Assembly: GCF_921293095.1 (NCBI RefSeq)
Contig: NC_060249.1
Location: 79,061,907-79,125,906, forward strand
DNA length: 64,000 nucleotides
Direction of reading: 5' to 3'
From: Ischnura elegans
Taxonomy: Eukaryota > Arthropoda > Insecta > Odonata > Coenagrionidae
Made by a program: the position numbers and the translations under genes. A model generated the notes under the pieces. It made no database searches and was not told the DNA's origin. It was given only the letters and a program-made list of their open reading frames with translations. Below, in pieces: positions 1-10,690 of the stretch. Each line of letters opens with the position of its first letter. The first letter of the stretch is position 1.

Positions 1-1144
1 ATCATATCATACTTAGGTACCAACCGCGTTATTTTTTCTTCTCTTAAACTTGCTGATAACTAGTCATTCTAGTGCCCACCGGTGCTCTAACGATTATTCT
101 CGAGTGACTTTTGAAAACTAAAGTTACCTCTTACTCCGATGAATAAATGGCCACGATGGAGTTTGCAAAGGATTTTATATGTAAATTTGATATGTATTTA
201 TGAACAAAAATCTTTGTGGCAAAAACTACTTGTGGCCCCGGCTGGTTTTTGTAAATAGTCTTATCACTATACACGAGTGAGGAACAGATTAATATCTGAA
301 TCATCGTGTATTTATTTCACGTGATTTAATTTGAATTATTCTTATCCCTGAACTATATTATTGTATTTAATTACCTCGTTGGTCTTCTCGGGATTTGGGT
401 TCAGAAGCCCCCCTAGCCTGTAAATGTTTCGAAGGAATATATTGAACGTGTAATTCACCTTTTCGTCCAGCAATTCAATCCCTGCCGAAAGGTTCTAAAA
501 TTAGTTTATCATTGCCAAAAGGCATTTATGCGCTTATATTTTCCCCCACTATGTAAGTAATAATACTTATCACTGTAGATATTTTGAGGCTTTCAAAAAT
601 TATTTCGCAAAATACGTATAGGTATGTATCTAATGTTTTTTATAAAGGTGTGACCGCTAACGATACAGTTTATGAGCTCGCAAAGGATTTCACCATAATA
701 TTATTAACCACGGTCGTCGCATGTGGCGTGTCCAGAATAAATAATGCAAAAGCTGGAATAATCTTTGCGACGCTTGCAGACGGCGGCAGGAGGTGGGAGT
801 GGAGAGAGAGTAATGGTTTAATTAGTGCTATATATCGCATAATTAATGCCAGGGCACGCTCCCTCCGCGCCATGGCTGCTCAAGTTTCAGCCCTCTCTCT
901 CCCGCCACCCGACGGGCCACCCACCCACACGCCATATCTTCCCTCCGCCCCTTCGACGCGGCGCGACGGTGCTCTCTCGACACCGTTCCAATGCGGTTCG
1001 AATTTGCATGCGTGATTCATCGGATTGGGCGTGATTTTCACGCCTATCGAGGCTTTAGAATCTCATCTGCCGCTTCATCGGATGGTTTGTTTGTCGCGTC
1101 TGCTCTGACTGAGAGCGTGTATGTGTGTGAGCTGACGATTTTGA
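1..1144. other. Non-coding sequence, nothing recognised
   Basis: AT-rich sequence with a more GC-rich patch at about 850-1090. The overlapping open frames there are short and unlike any protein I know. No RNA gene, repeat family or splice structure was recognised. Confidence 0.6.
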
Positions 1145-1400
1145 GATAGCGAAAAAAGTGACACGTGTATAAACAGTACATATGCATTGATACGGAGATA
1201 CTATATATGTAGTATATTATACTTGAAGTCCTCCATCTCTCAAATTGTACACATTATGTATATATTGATACGTATATATTATACATATATGTATATATAT
1301 TGTATTGTAGGCTTATGTATATTGATACGTATATAATATGCATGTTATATATCTTACATACCTATATGAAGTCCTCCCTCTCTCAAATTGTTGTCACGTT
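1145..1400. repeat. TA-rich low-complexity block with internal duplications
   Basis: The segment is mainly TA/GT dinucleotide-like sequence. A unit of about 22 bases reading TGAAGTCCTCC followed by CTCTCAAATTGT occurs at about 1224 and again at about 1367, an offset of 143. A second unit, TATTGATACGTATAT, occurs at about 1263 and 1320, an offset of 57. The two offsets differ, so this looks like repeated slippage and local duplication rather than a simple tandem array. Confidence 0.6.
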
Positions 1401-3303
1401 TTAATGCATGCGACGCTGCTTTGTGTAGAGAAGAGGGTGGGAAGTCCGCCGACAGCGACGGGACGATGAGCGCCAGGCCATTCATTTATCAGACACTATT
1501 CATTATTGGTAATTAATTTTCCAACCGCGAGGAAATAAATAATCGGTTTTGATTTTCTCTCGGGTTTTTCAATATTGTGGGTGTATTTTTGTTCCTCTGC
1601 TAAGTGTTTTACGCGTTTATTGTTTATTAAATTGGGGACGCGGCGGCGCGATTTATTTATTTCGAGGAGCCACCGACGATTTTGGGCGTCGGATTTCATT
1701 GACATTTAATTTTTTAAATTGATTGTGTATGCGCTGGCCATTTCGTCAACGGTGTTACCGCATTGCGCCGATAGTCGTCGCATGACGTCAGTTTTTGGCT
1801 GGACTTTGCTCAGAGCTTACAACCAATAAGATATACCAACAAGAAAATAAAGAGTTTCATTGCCGTCAGGGCTGGAACCAAGTATTACGGAACATAAGAG
1901 CGAACTTAAATTTTAAAGAACCTTAAAGATGTGGCGTGGTATGTTATTTACAAGGTACTGTACTCTCTCGATGTTCTCTAAGCCTCGATGGTCTCGATGT
2001 TTTCGAGCCACAAAAAAATATGTCATTACGTCCTTGGAAATATGATTGAAATGGATTTCAATAGGTGAGATTCATGAATTTACGAAAAACATCACCATTT
2101 TTGAAACTTCGACCCTTGTTGAGTAGGTTAGACCAGTTATTAAATAGGTCTTTATTAGAAACTAGTATTAAAAATCTCTCATTTAGCTAGTTGATAGAGG
2201 GTAACCATTTTTAAATTCCTTTTCAATTTCATTTCAACTAATTTATTTTCGATCGTTATCATCGCCTTGCTCACCCTTCAAAGGAAAAATATACCTTCCT
2301 GCAGTTGCTCAAGGTCGATTGGGAATGGAAAGGTCTTGCTCCTTTTTTATCTAAAAAAAAGTGTCATTACGTGGACGCAGTGACTGTTGCTTAACTGCCC
2401 TCCATGATTCAACGGATATCTGTTACAGCGTAGGCGGAGGTCATTAAAATTATGCTTATCTCGAGTACCCTAGACACTCTGTTAAGTGAGTTCTTCATGG
2501 CTCTCAGGATCCACTTTACTCTCTTTCCTCACTGATATCCGAAAGAATAAGTTCTAGACTTTTATGTGCGTGCAATATATTTCTACCACACTTTCCCTTT
2601 AGCTACGTTATCCTCATACATTCCAGCGTAATGGACGCCTCGCTTTTGGTAGTAAAAAAAGTTAAGGTTCCGGAGAATCTTTCCGCCACAGCCACACAGC
2701 GCGATTACCTTGCTTGCTCCGATGGCAGGTGGATCCTACTCAGCGTTGGAGGCCCACCGCGCGTTATCTACGCCCCAATTGCACCTTCCAGGGTGGAGGA
2801 GGATTTTCCGAGGAGCTGGAGTTGAAAAATTGCTGTGGGAATGAGATGCATGGAAAAGAGGATTCATTCGCTCTCGGAACTCATCTCTTGGAAAAGGTAT
2901 CGCTTAACTTGATGGCAATCGCCAGCGCAGGGTTTGGAGGGTGTATCTAGGGTGTATTAGCACTCAAGGACTCCCGCGGAGACGTCTGGAACGCTCTTTG
3001 GTCTTGAGAGACCCAAGACCCGCCTTCCCCTTCTCTCATGCTGCATTTTGCCTCACAGATGTAGCATTCCTTGGCGCCGAGTTGTTTCGCCTCCAAAATC
3101 CGCATCCTTTGAGTCTTGTTTTTGAAAATTTAGGAGCTCTTCGTCAGTTGTCATTTTAGTGGTTCTTAATCGTGGATGACGATTAATAACTTCATGCTTA
3201 TTAACTTCGTGCTTAAGTTCTTCAAAGAATTATGATCCAAGTTATTATCAGGGTTGAGTTTTATCTAAATAGTTATGTTTAGAATTTATTGTGACTGTTT
3301 AAG
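1401..3303. other. Non-coding sequence with one weak ORF
   Basis: Mostly featureless. A 64-codon frame at 2631-2825 (+) starts with a reasonable context (GTAATGG) directly after an acceptor-like CATTCCAG. It resembles no protein I know and has no clear donor, so I do not call it a gene. Confidence 0.5.
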
Positions 3304-3405
3304 CCATCATCATCATCAACACCAGTCATCAATCCGAAGATTGGCTTGACGCTGCTCTTCACTCATGTGTCCTGTCAGCTAGTCTTAAATACCAACATAT
3401 ACCCA
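3304..3405 (-). mobile_element. Retroelement 3' end remnant with GAT-type tail
   Basis: On the + strand the segment opens with CATCATCATCATCAAC and continues through CCGAAGATTGGCTTGACG and CTGCTCTTCACTC. Read on the - strand it is a conserved-looking stretch ending in a (GATGAT) simple tail. That arrangement is typical of non-LTR retrotransposon or SINE 3' ends. I recall very similar CAT-repeat plus 'GATTGGTTTGACG' sequences as common dispersed repeats in arthropod genomes, but the family name is not certain. No coding part is attached. Confidence 0.4.
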
Positions 3406-3706
3406 AGTTAAAATAAGTAACCACCAAGCTTGGTTCAGTAATCAAGAAATGAACCTTTCAAGGCTCTTCAAATTGCCTGTCATACATTTGAAAAAAGAAA
3501 ATTCGATTAAACCCCAATTCAGCGGGTGAGAATGCAGCGGTCTTACATCTTACAAACTGTTGCCTGAAACGTTTTCAAATGGCCATAAAACTGGCCGATT
3601 CTTATTTCGTTGATGAGACAGCCGTGGCTTTTATATTGATTCCGTTCATAGTACCGTTTTGCCTTTTTGCTCAGTATAACCGCAATGTAACTAGATAGGC
3701 CTCCTA
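3406..3706. other. Non-coding sequence, nothing recognised
   Basis: No ORF, repeat or RNA was recognised. A CCTGAAACG at about 3566 lacks the preceding stem of the hammerhead-like modules found elsewhere. Confidence 0.5.
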
Positions 3707-4014
3707 TATTTTCGTTTAGTTGCTTCGGTGGAATTTTTCATGAAAACTGTTATGCTTCGTCTTTACTCCGTATATAGCTCTTGCAAGAGCTCGCGCTGGC
3801 TTTTCCTATAATTTCACTAAGCAGTTTCGGTAACAGCATTCATGAAAAATATTATGCTTCTTCTTTACTTTGCACGCAACCCTTTGCTACAGCTCGCACT
3901 GTCTTTTCCTGTATTTTCGTTTAGCATCTTCGCTAGAATCTATCATGAAAAATATAATGCTCTGTCTTTACTCTGCATATAACCCTTGCGCCAAGAATCG
4001 CGCTTGCTTGGTGG
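3707..4014. repeat. Three-copy degenerate tandem repeat, period about 102 bp
   Basis: Three head-to-tail units start at 3707, 3809 and 3912. Each runs in the same order: a TATTTTCGTTTAG-like start, a CTTCG or TTTCGG block, TCATGAAAA followed by AT-rich bases and ATGCT, CTTTACT, a CGCAACCC or CATATAACCC block, then a GCTCGC/ATCGCGCT motif and TTTTCCT. The units are clearly related but diverged, so the array is old. A fragment resembling the TCATGAAAA-to-CTTTACT part lies far away at about 58747-58790. The family may therefore be dispersed or satellite-derived. Confidence 0.75.
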
Positions 4015-5020
4015 AGAATTCAGCCTTCCTGTTTTCGAATAAATAGTTTTTCCCCAGTCAAACGCTTGTTGGCCACACAGCCCTTTGCCTTCTCGGTCGT
4101 TTCTTCTTTTCGTCCTACCTGCCGTGGAAAGATCCTTGGAAGCGCCTGCTTCCCCCCCCCCCCCCTCCTCTCCCACCCACGCAACCTTTCCTTCATTTTT
4201 TCACTCTACCGCCCCTCACAGAAACTTATTTTACACCCGTCTCAGAGCGGTCCGTCCCATCCTTGCCCGTCTGCACAAACCATTCCCAGCAGTGGCGTCT
4301 CGACCGTTCCATGGAGTCCGTCTGCCCCCACCAACTCCAACCACTCGGCTTCCTCTTTGTATACCAATATGTTTTTCGGGAGCCGCCTGCGAGGAGGAAA
4401 GGCCCCCGGGAAGATACTTCCGCTCGCCGTTGACCGACCGCCTTCTCCTCGTTCTGTATCGACTCAAGGCCCTCCTTCTTCCCGATTGGCTCTTCCCCGA
4501 TGCTGCCACGGATTTGGTGATGTTAGTGGTGGTGTGGGTTCAGAAGCGGGAAGGAAGGAAAATTATGGCGTATCGAAATGAATGTAATTTTCCCTTTACG
4601 CTTGATCCAGCACGATTTTTTTCCCCTCTCTTTCGCCTTTCTGTATGGTGGGTAGGCGTAAAATGTTCCTTCCTGGACGTGAGCGACTCGAATTGCCGTT
4701 TGGTTCTAAAACCCGCGATATTTTTATCTGCTATATTATTGTTCTCGCTTCTAATTTACTGTCATCAAGCATTTACTCCCCTTTTCCAATACCTTTTTAG
4801 TTCCGCTTGTGCTTACGAATCTCTGGATTACTATTTGCTGTTTGAGTAATTGCGACGTCTATTACTTATGCAAGGAAAATCAGTAAGATAATTGGTAACA
4901 GGTTTTTAAAAATCAGCGCTGACATAACTTTTTCCTTCCTGTACATTTTGTACCAATCATGACCTGTATTGTATTTTTTTTTAATTTAAACTCAATTTCA
5001 TTTCTTAACATTTTGTCAAG
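4015..5020. other. Pyrimidine-rich non-coding block with C14 tract
   Basis: The + strand is strongly C/T-rich between about 4130 and 4290, with a run of 14 C at 4152-4165. Pyrimidine strands rarely spell stop codons, which explains the long overlapping frames here, including one of 254 codons at 4085-4849. Their residues are dominated by P, S, F and L, with no recognisable domain. The block ends at CAAG|GTGAGT (5020/5021), a good donor sequence, but ATGs lie just upstream and no acceptor or promoter pairs with it. Confidence 0.55.
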
Positions 5021-7320
5021 GTGAGTTTTGAGCTACTTACAGCCTAATGGTGATTCATTATTTGGGCTTATGAATTTTTCGTTTTATTTTGCCAAACGTT
5101 TACTATTTTCTTATTGAATAAAGTCATCCTTGGCTATCGCCATTGACATTAAACTGAAGAAAAAGCTAGGTGACTTACGATCTAATTATAAAAAAAAGTC
5201 GTAGATACCTTTCTTTGAAGCTGCCTCTCGAAAAAATGACGGACCATCAATTCAATACTTTTAAAATATTTTTTTTATTATCTTCCTGCGGATGAAAATT
5301 ATTGCGTCGTCCCAATACTTTGGCCGATGATCGGTCTAAACAAGCCATTACGTCGAAGTCATGACGGGACCTTTCCTCTCTCAGGTGATTGCATTCTGCG
5401 AAGTGTGCTACCCTCGTGACCGATGGGTATTTCCTTGCGCAGTGCTTGTGATAATTTTCTCTGTAGCATTTCCGTTGCCGTTGAAGCCATCGGCTTATGT
5501 CGCCTTTCCTCATTTCCTGCAAGGACCCTGCCATTACATCGGCGGCGTATGCTCATCCTACTTCTTAACTTATTTTTTTTGGAAATTGAAACTGTTTTCC
5601 GTCAAACTAGTTTCTAAGGGTTGTGAGAAAATGAACCAATCTGTCAGACTTTCCGATCCTTTCTCAGAAAAGTGGACGCCCCGGGGCCTAAATGCTTCGT
5701 TTTTATTCGCTCAACCGATCGCCAAACTAACCAAAGCGTTTCCTTTCCATGGTCTAGGAAAGATTGGGGGAAAAGCGTAGGGACTCTCTTTTCTGTTAGG
5801 TCCTAAGATCCTAGCGTAGCACATTACCGACGACCCCAAATATCCTCCGCTTTTGTGCTAAGAGCTTCCCCCAGCGTTGCCCAATCTATTGAACCCGGAA
5901 AATATCATAAATGGAGGTTCCAGATGATTGACCTGGGTGAATACTAAACGTGTGATACTGTTAGATTTTCCACAGCTGCCGCTCCGCGTTCAGTTCTGGC
6001 ATTAGGTCACCGCTGCTTATGTTTGCCCACCGATCGAATTCACTACTTGATTCTTATGTTTACCTTGTAAAATTTTGTGACTGTGAGGTCACTATTATGG
6101 ATAATGTAAAAAATTATTGTTCTCTAAAATAAGAAGAATGAGCCGCGATCGAGTATTTGTTATTTATACGCAGTGCTATTACCATGAATGGGAGGTTTTT
6201 GGTACGAACTTTCTCATATTTAATTTTATAATTATTAACTACATTTTGCGCATCATTTGAATCTTACAAATTGAAATTCCTGAGGTAGGCTTAACAATTG
6301 TAGATACTTAGAGTCACTCCTTAATGATAAAGTCAAGGCCCAAGATATGGATACAGCTTTAATTTCATGAAAAATGAATTTCTCGGTATATTTCAATTGT
6401 CTGCACCTTTTTTTGTTTTAGAAAATCCATGGCTTACACCATTATATTTTAGAAGTTTACTGATAAGGAATCTAAAAGCTACGCGTATGAGATGAATTCG
6501 ACATTTATTTACCGAAAAATCTATTGAGGCTGTCTTTGAGGTCGCCCAGAATTGCTAAAAGTACCGTATAGTTCTCCAAAAATTTGCCCAGGAATAGCAT
6601 GATAATTTCGCGGTAGAGTAGCCGAGATGATTTCATGGCCCTCTTGTTACCGTCCTGAGCACCGTGGAACGATGCCTCCTCAATGGAGTTGTTATGAGTC
6701 GGAAAGTTTACAACGCGAGCTGCCTCACCGAAGGGGTTTTAAGGGCAATAACTCTTGAGGACCGAGTATGATCCCTTGACAGGGCAGTCGGAGGCCGCAC
6801 GCGGGATTGTTTTATGGATGTCCCCGGCCGTCCACTTGGCAGGCGGCTGCGACATCTTGGACAGCTTTCACTCCGCGTCCTCCCACGCACGCTGACCTAT
6901 TCCTCCCCCACCCCTGCGGCATAAACGCACGCATATTTTCCGTCGCCTCAAGTTGGTACCTCACAAATCCTCTGCAGCGTAGGTATTGATGCCGCATCAA
7001 TCCGAATCCGTTTATGGAGGCACGTTCCGTTCTTTCAAGGCTACCGCGCGCCAGACTAGGGGAGTGTGTGCGGTTCCGGTTTTTGGTCCGCGTACGTGAG
7101 GGCCACAATGGTTTTTAAGTAGCTCCCCCACTCTCTCTCCCCCCTCCCCCGCCCACCCCAAACAATCCCCGTGAGTTCCTGACGCGCCCTCGGGGAACCT
7201 GAAAACCCCGCATCCCGACTGTAAGTACGCCGGAAGGTCTGTAGCCTCGTGGAGCTATGCCTCGCTTGCATGCGACTCGACGACGTGATGCGACCGAGTA
7301 GTGGTTAAGGGTAAAAGATT
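5021..7320. other. Non-coding sequence with an unassigned - strand ORF
   Basis: A 95-codon frame on the - strand at 5247-5534 has a mixed, protein-like composition including several C, H and R. I cannot match it to a family, and an equally long frame opposes it on the + strand. From about 6660 to 7280 the sequence is GC-richer, with C/T tracts near 7110-7160. Nothing else was recognised. Confidence 0.45.
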
Positions 7321-7525
7321 GCCGGCCTCGTTGGCGGCGGGGTTAAGTCCTCGCGTGCCAAACAAGAGGTTGCGGATTCGAGTCCCCCCTTGGTAGGTTG
7401 CCTCTACCCAGAGTATGGATTCTCGTGCACGTGTAAATGTTAAATTGTTGAAAAACCCCTATGTAAAGGCCAATATGATCTGTTTTCGGTGACATGTGAA
7501 TGCATAAATAGAAGGAAAAAAGGTA
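7321..7525 (+). mobile_element. tRNA-Gly-derived SINE, copy 1
   Basis: The head resembles tRNA-Gly(GCC). It has GTTGGCGGCGGGGTTAAG at the D-arm/A-box position, then TCCTCGCGTGCCAA with the GCC anticodon region, then the B-box-like GGATTCGAGTCC. A body of about 130 bases follows, containing ACCCCTATGTAAAGGCC and ATGATCTGTTTT. It ends in an A-rich TGCATAAATAGAAGGAAAAA tail. Head, body and 3' region all align with the copy at 36657-36854, so this is one SINE family and not two decayed tRNA genes. The acceptor stem is not preserved, so it is not a functional tRNA gene. No clear target-site duplication was seen. A donor-like GGTAAGTATT directly follows the tail. Confidence 0.85.
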
Positions 7526-8394
7526 AGTATTTGAAAATTGCCGAAATTTTGAGTGGTATTTTATATCAATGGTGTTTGTGCATTTGTTATGCCTATACGA
7601 CGAACTTTTGCGCATGTCAAGCGTACACCTTCCGAAACGATTGCAAATGCTTTTACCATGCCTGGTTGTAATCGTATGTTTTTTTCGGGGTATGATGAAA
7701 CGATTTATTACTTACGATCTGGAGTTTACTCGTATTGTGATTTACACCGGCTTATTGCAAAAGATTTCAGAAAGTTTTTCATCCAGAGTCTACCTAATGT
7801 TTGTCACAGACTAGAAATATGCTGAATTGAAGAAAGAGATTTTGACCGGAATACTGACTATAGACCAATTTCATGTTTGATTGACCATCTACGGTACGAT
7901 GATAATACTCTATGTCGATTCCACCCACTTTTCTACATAAAATCCTACAAGGCGATTAATAATTATTACTCATCTTCGAAAGTCTTCGCTCGCCGGTCGG
8001 CTCTTGCAAAGTAAACAACGATGATCGAAACTTTGCATGAGCGAGAATGTGTAAATAATGGTAATGGAGAAAATCTCTCGAATGGCGACCGATGACAATC
8101 CGTGTTAATGACGATATTTATTTCACCGTTTGCTGAAACGATTAACTCCGCTACCGTCGTATTCGACAGGCTAATAGTTACCATCGAAAATCAACGGCAA
8201 ACTCATGGCCCAGGACCATGGGCAAACTATTCACATCGAACTAGACTGGGTAGTAGGTCTATGCGGCCGCAACCTTGGTAGACGTGCACGAGATCATCTT
8301 GCTTTTGCGGATCACATAACTTCTTCTCGCTAGCACAGGTAGGGAAGCGGCCGACGCCGTATGCGTTGGATAGTGTGAACGCGGGGCATCAGGG
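7526..8394. other. Non-coding sequence, nothing recognised
   Basis: Frames here are short and unconvincing. The sequence becomes GC-richer toward the promoter-like region that follows. Confidence 0.5.
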
Positions 8395-8677
8395 AAGAGA
8401 AGGCTTTGGGGGTAGATGGAAGAATGAGCGGGGGCGAGGAATTTTCTGCGGCGGGGGTGAGGCTACCGAGGGTAGATGTTGGAGGGGAAGGGAGTGGAGG
8501 AGAAGGAGAGGGGACTAAGCGTGCGGAGGGGCAAGAGGGGAAGGGACTAGAAGGAGGAGGAGGAGGGGTTACGGACGGTAATGGAGGGTGGGCGGAGGGG
8601 AAGGTAGGGGAGGGTAGAAAGTCTGGCAGGGGGATGAGGGCGGGTTTCTCCTTCCCAGCCGGATGGTCAAGTCAGTC
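8395..8677 (+). promoter_or_regulatory. Predicted core promoter with purine/G-rich upstream and Inr
   Basis: From about 8395 to 8650 the + strand is almost all G and A, with many GGGG and GAGG blocks, as in GAGA-type arthropod promoters. At 8586-8614 the spacing GGG-1-GGG-4-GGGG-6-GGGG-1-GGG satisfies the usual G-quadruplex pattern. An arthropod initiator TCAGTC lies at 8672-8677, which would place the start site at A8674. At +28 the sequence GGCTGT matches five of six positions of the downstream element RGWYVT. No TATA box was seen at -30, which is common for Inr/DPE promoters. The call depends heavily on the ATG-free exon that starts exactly here. Confidence 0.5.
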
Positions 8678-9258
8678 ATCGGTCACTCCCCGTCGTGAGA
8701 GGCTGTATACGCTCGGCGCGGTCGTACAAGAACCCGGCTTTAGGTGGTCGGCCCGTTGCCGGGACTCTGGTGGAGTTTTTTCATACGTTCCTGTTGTGTT
8801 CGTCATTTTGTGCGTCGATACAGTGTGTTCACCTCTTCACTCAAGGAACGTGTTTTGTTTATCCATCATTAAAAGTGCCTATTCTACTTTTAAAAAGCTG
8901 TTCGGAGGTCACGTGGAACCCGTGGGTGTTAAACCTATCTGTGGCTTTAAAAAAGTGTACGTTTGTGTGGATCTTCTTCCAGTTTCTTTGCTGCATCTAC
9001 CTTCTGAGCTTCATCAACAACATTTTCCCCTTTTGTGTACATATTTTTCCTTGGATTACTCTTGAAAAACTTTTTGTGGCCGGAGAATTGTGTTCAGTGA
9101 TTGGAAGTTACTTTTTCCTGCTAAGTTCTTGTGCTTTTGGGGATAAAATACGACCAAAACGAAGTTATAATTCTGTGACATAGTGCAAGTGATAGTTTCA
9201 TATCTTGGCGGTTCAACTGTTATTCTGCTCAGAGGATTAATTAGCGACAGCGTGCAAG
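8674..9258 (+). other. Predicted non-coding first exon (5' UTR)
   Basis: There is no ATG from 8666 to 9281, a stretch of 616 bases where nine or ten would be expected by chance. The last upstream ATG (8663-8665) falls just before the initiator at 8672. The first one downstream (9282) falls just after the splice donor. The segment ends GTGCAAG|GTGAGT at 9258/9259, an excellent U1-type donor. Absence of upstream start codons, an initiator at one edge and a strong donor at the other together describe a long 5' leader exon. The open frames that cross it begin at non-ATG codons and look like translated UTR. Which gene it belongs to is unknown, because the coding exons must lie downstream, possibly outside the window. 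Confidence 0.6.
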
Positions 9259-10498
9259 GTGAGTTCAACGCTCGGGTGTCTATGTGTTGCTCGCGTCAAA
9301 ACTTACGTATCTAGTTTCAAAAGTAACTTCGGAATGTTCGGAAACAATGGTTAAGTTTTCATTCTGCGTGTGGTTTTCGAGTTGGCTTAATATATATAGT
9401 GCCCGTTGGTGTTATCCCCTGTATTCTTCACAATGACGCAGATTTATGTGCTACTGAGTGAAATTAGAGTGCAGTTATGAGTTATGTGTGATTGGAGGTT
9501 GTGGGAATATAATTTTCATCGCTTATTATTAGGATTACCATTCTTCAGAAGTTTACAAATTTTTTAATAGCTATGTGAAAATATTATTAAGTAGGTACTC
9601 TCAGCTTGGACGTGCTCATTTTGTTGGATGAATAATTAATGTATCCATTCTTAACGCTGAGAAACGACGATTGAAATTGACCGTAGCGTAGTTACGAACA
9701 AACCTCGCGCACTCCTCCGTTGCGTGGCAGATGAAGCTTTAGTGGCTGCCATGCCGGCGGTCGCCGAGGCAGCGCTTTTAGTTCCTCTCGTCGGCACAGT
9801 GGGTCGCCAGGGTCTTGGGTTGAGGATGGACATAAAGGAGAGGAAGGAAGTGTCCGGCTTCCAGCCTCTTTTACCGTCTTGATGAATTCCTCTTAGTCAG
9901 GTGTTGTGATTTATTACAAGGCGTCTCTGTAAGGGCTGCTGGAAGCACGGAATGGCCGACCAAGTCATATGGAGGAAAAGTGAGCGTTGCGGGTTTACGC
10001 CCCCAGTAGATTTACTCGAGTCTCACTTACGTGACAATGCAAATAGTGCAGGGTCTTGCATTTTTGGTTCTACATTCTGCAGTGGATGAATTATTACTCC
10101 ATTCGCTCCATTCTTGAGCTCAAGTTCGTGTAATTGATGAGGACTTACCCCACTCATACATATCCATTTCCTCCGTGATATACACGCAGGACTGTCAGAA
10201 TTAATTAATTCTTTCTCGTGCAGAAAATTTTTAATTGTGCGAGTAATATTTACGACGCTTGAACAAAATGATGGCCTAATTTTGAATTATGATGACATTC
10301 AATGACATTTGCAGTGTTTCGAAGCGGCATATCTTAGCATGGAACTGTTCAGTTCTTAAGTTTCGGCTTTTAGCATGGTATATTGTCCATCAAATTACTT
10401 ACTCTTGCACAAGCCGTAGACATTATGCGTATTTAGTATTGCGTTGTTATGGTAACATGTGTTTTGGAAAAAGCATTAAAAAGTTACATTAGTCAGGG
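9259..10498. other. Non-coding sequence after the exon 1 donor
   Basis: Intron-like AT-rich sequence. A GC-richer patch at about 9690-9860 shows only short opposing frames. Nothing was recognised. Confidence 0.5.
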
Positions 10499-10690
10499 AA
10501 CATTGGAGAAGCCAGCCAGATGTACGTTCTGCGGCCTGTCGGCTGTGGCTCTGGAACCGAGCGTGTCGGAACACCGGCCAGTGCCTGCGTGATCTGCCGC
10601 AGAGTTGCCCCCGCGCCTGGCGCTAACATTTACAAATCGCTGAAGTCCGGCATCCCGTTCGGCGATTAGCGCGGCATGGGCCCTATATCT
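10499..10690 (+). CDS. GC/CpG-rich island with a 49-codon ORF, unassigned
   Basis: An abrupt GC- and CpG-rich island about 190 bases long sits in AT-rich DNA. One frame runs from ATG at 10520 to TAG at 10667-10669, 49 residues, containing CVICRR and ending SLKSGIPFGD. The neighbouring + frame reads RCTFCGL just upstream (about 10518-10538) before it stops. Two CxxC motifs in two frames could mean a frameshifted zinc-binding pseudogene or exon, or could be chance in GC-rich DNA. The - strand is also open over most of the island, which weakens the case. An AG precedes it (TTAGTCAG), but the pyrimidine tract is poor. I recognise no family. Confidence 0.22.

Noticed and set aside
4085..4849. 254-codon + strand ORF
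   Set aside because: It starts in a C/T tract that suppresses stop codons, residues are mainly P, S, F and L, no domain is visible and no splice or promoter support exists.
5011..5026. CAAG|GTGAGT as the donor of another first exon
   Set aside because: ATGs lie within 60-150 bases upstream and no initiator or acceptor pairs with it.
7343..7615. 90-codon - strand ORF ending GDSNPQPLVWHART
   Set aside because: This is the translated antisense of the tRNA-derived SINE head.
8695..9183. 162-codon frame inside the predicted first exon
   Set aside because: It begins at GTG, the region has no ATG at all, and the composition looks like translated 5' UTR.
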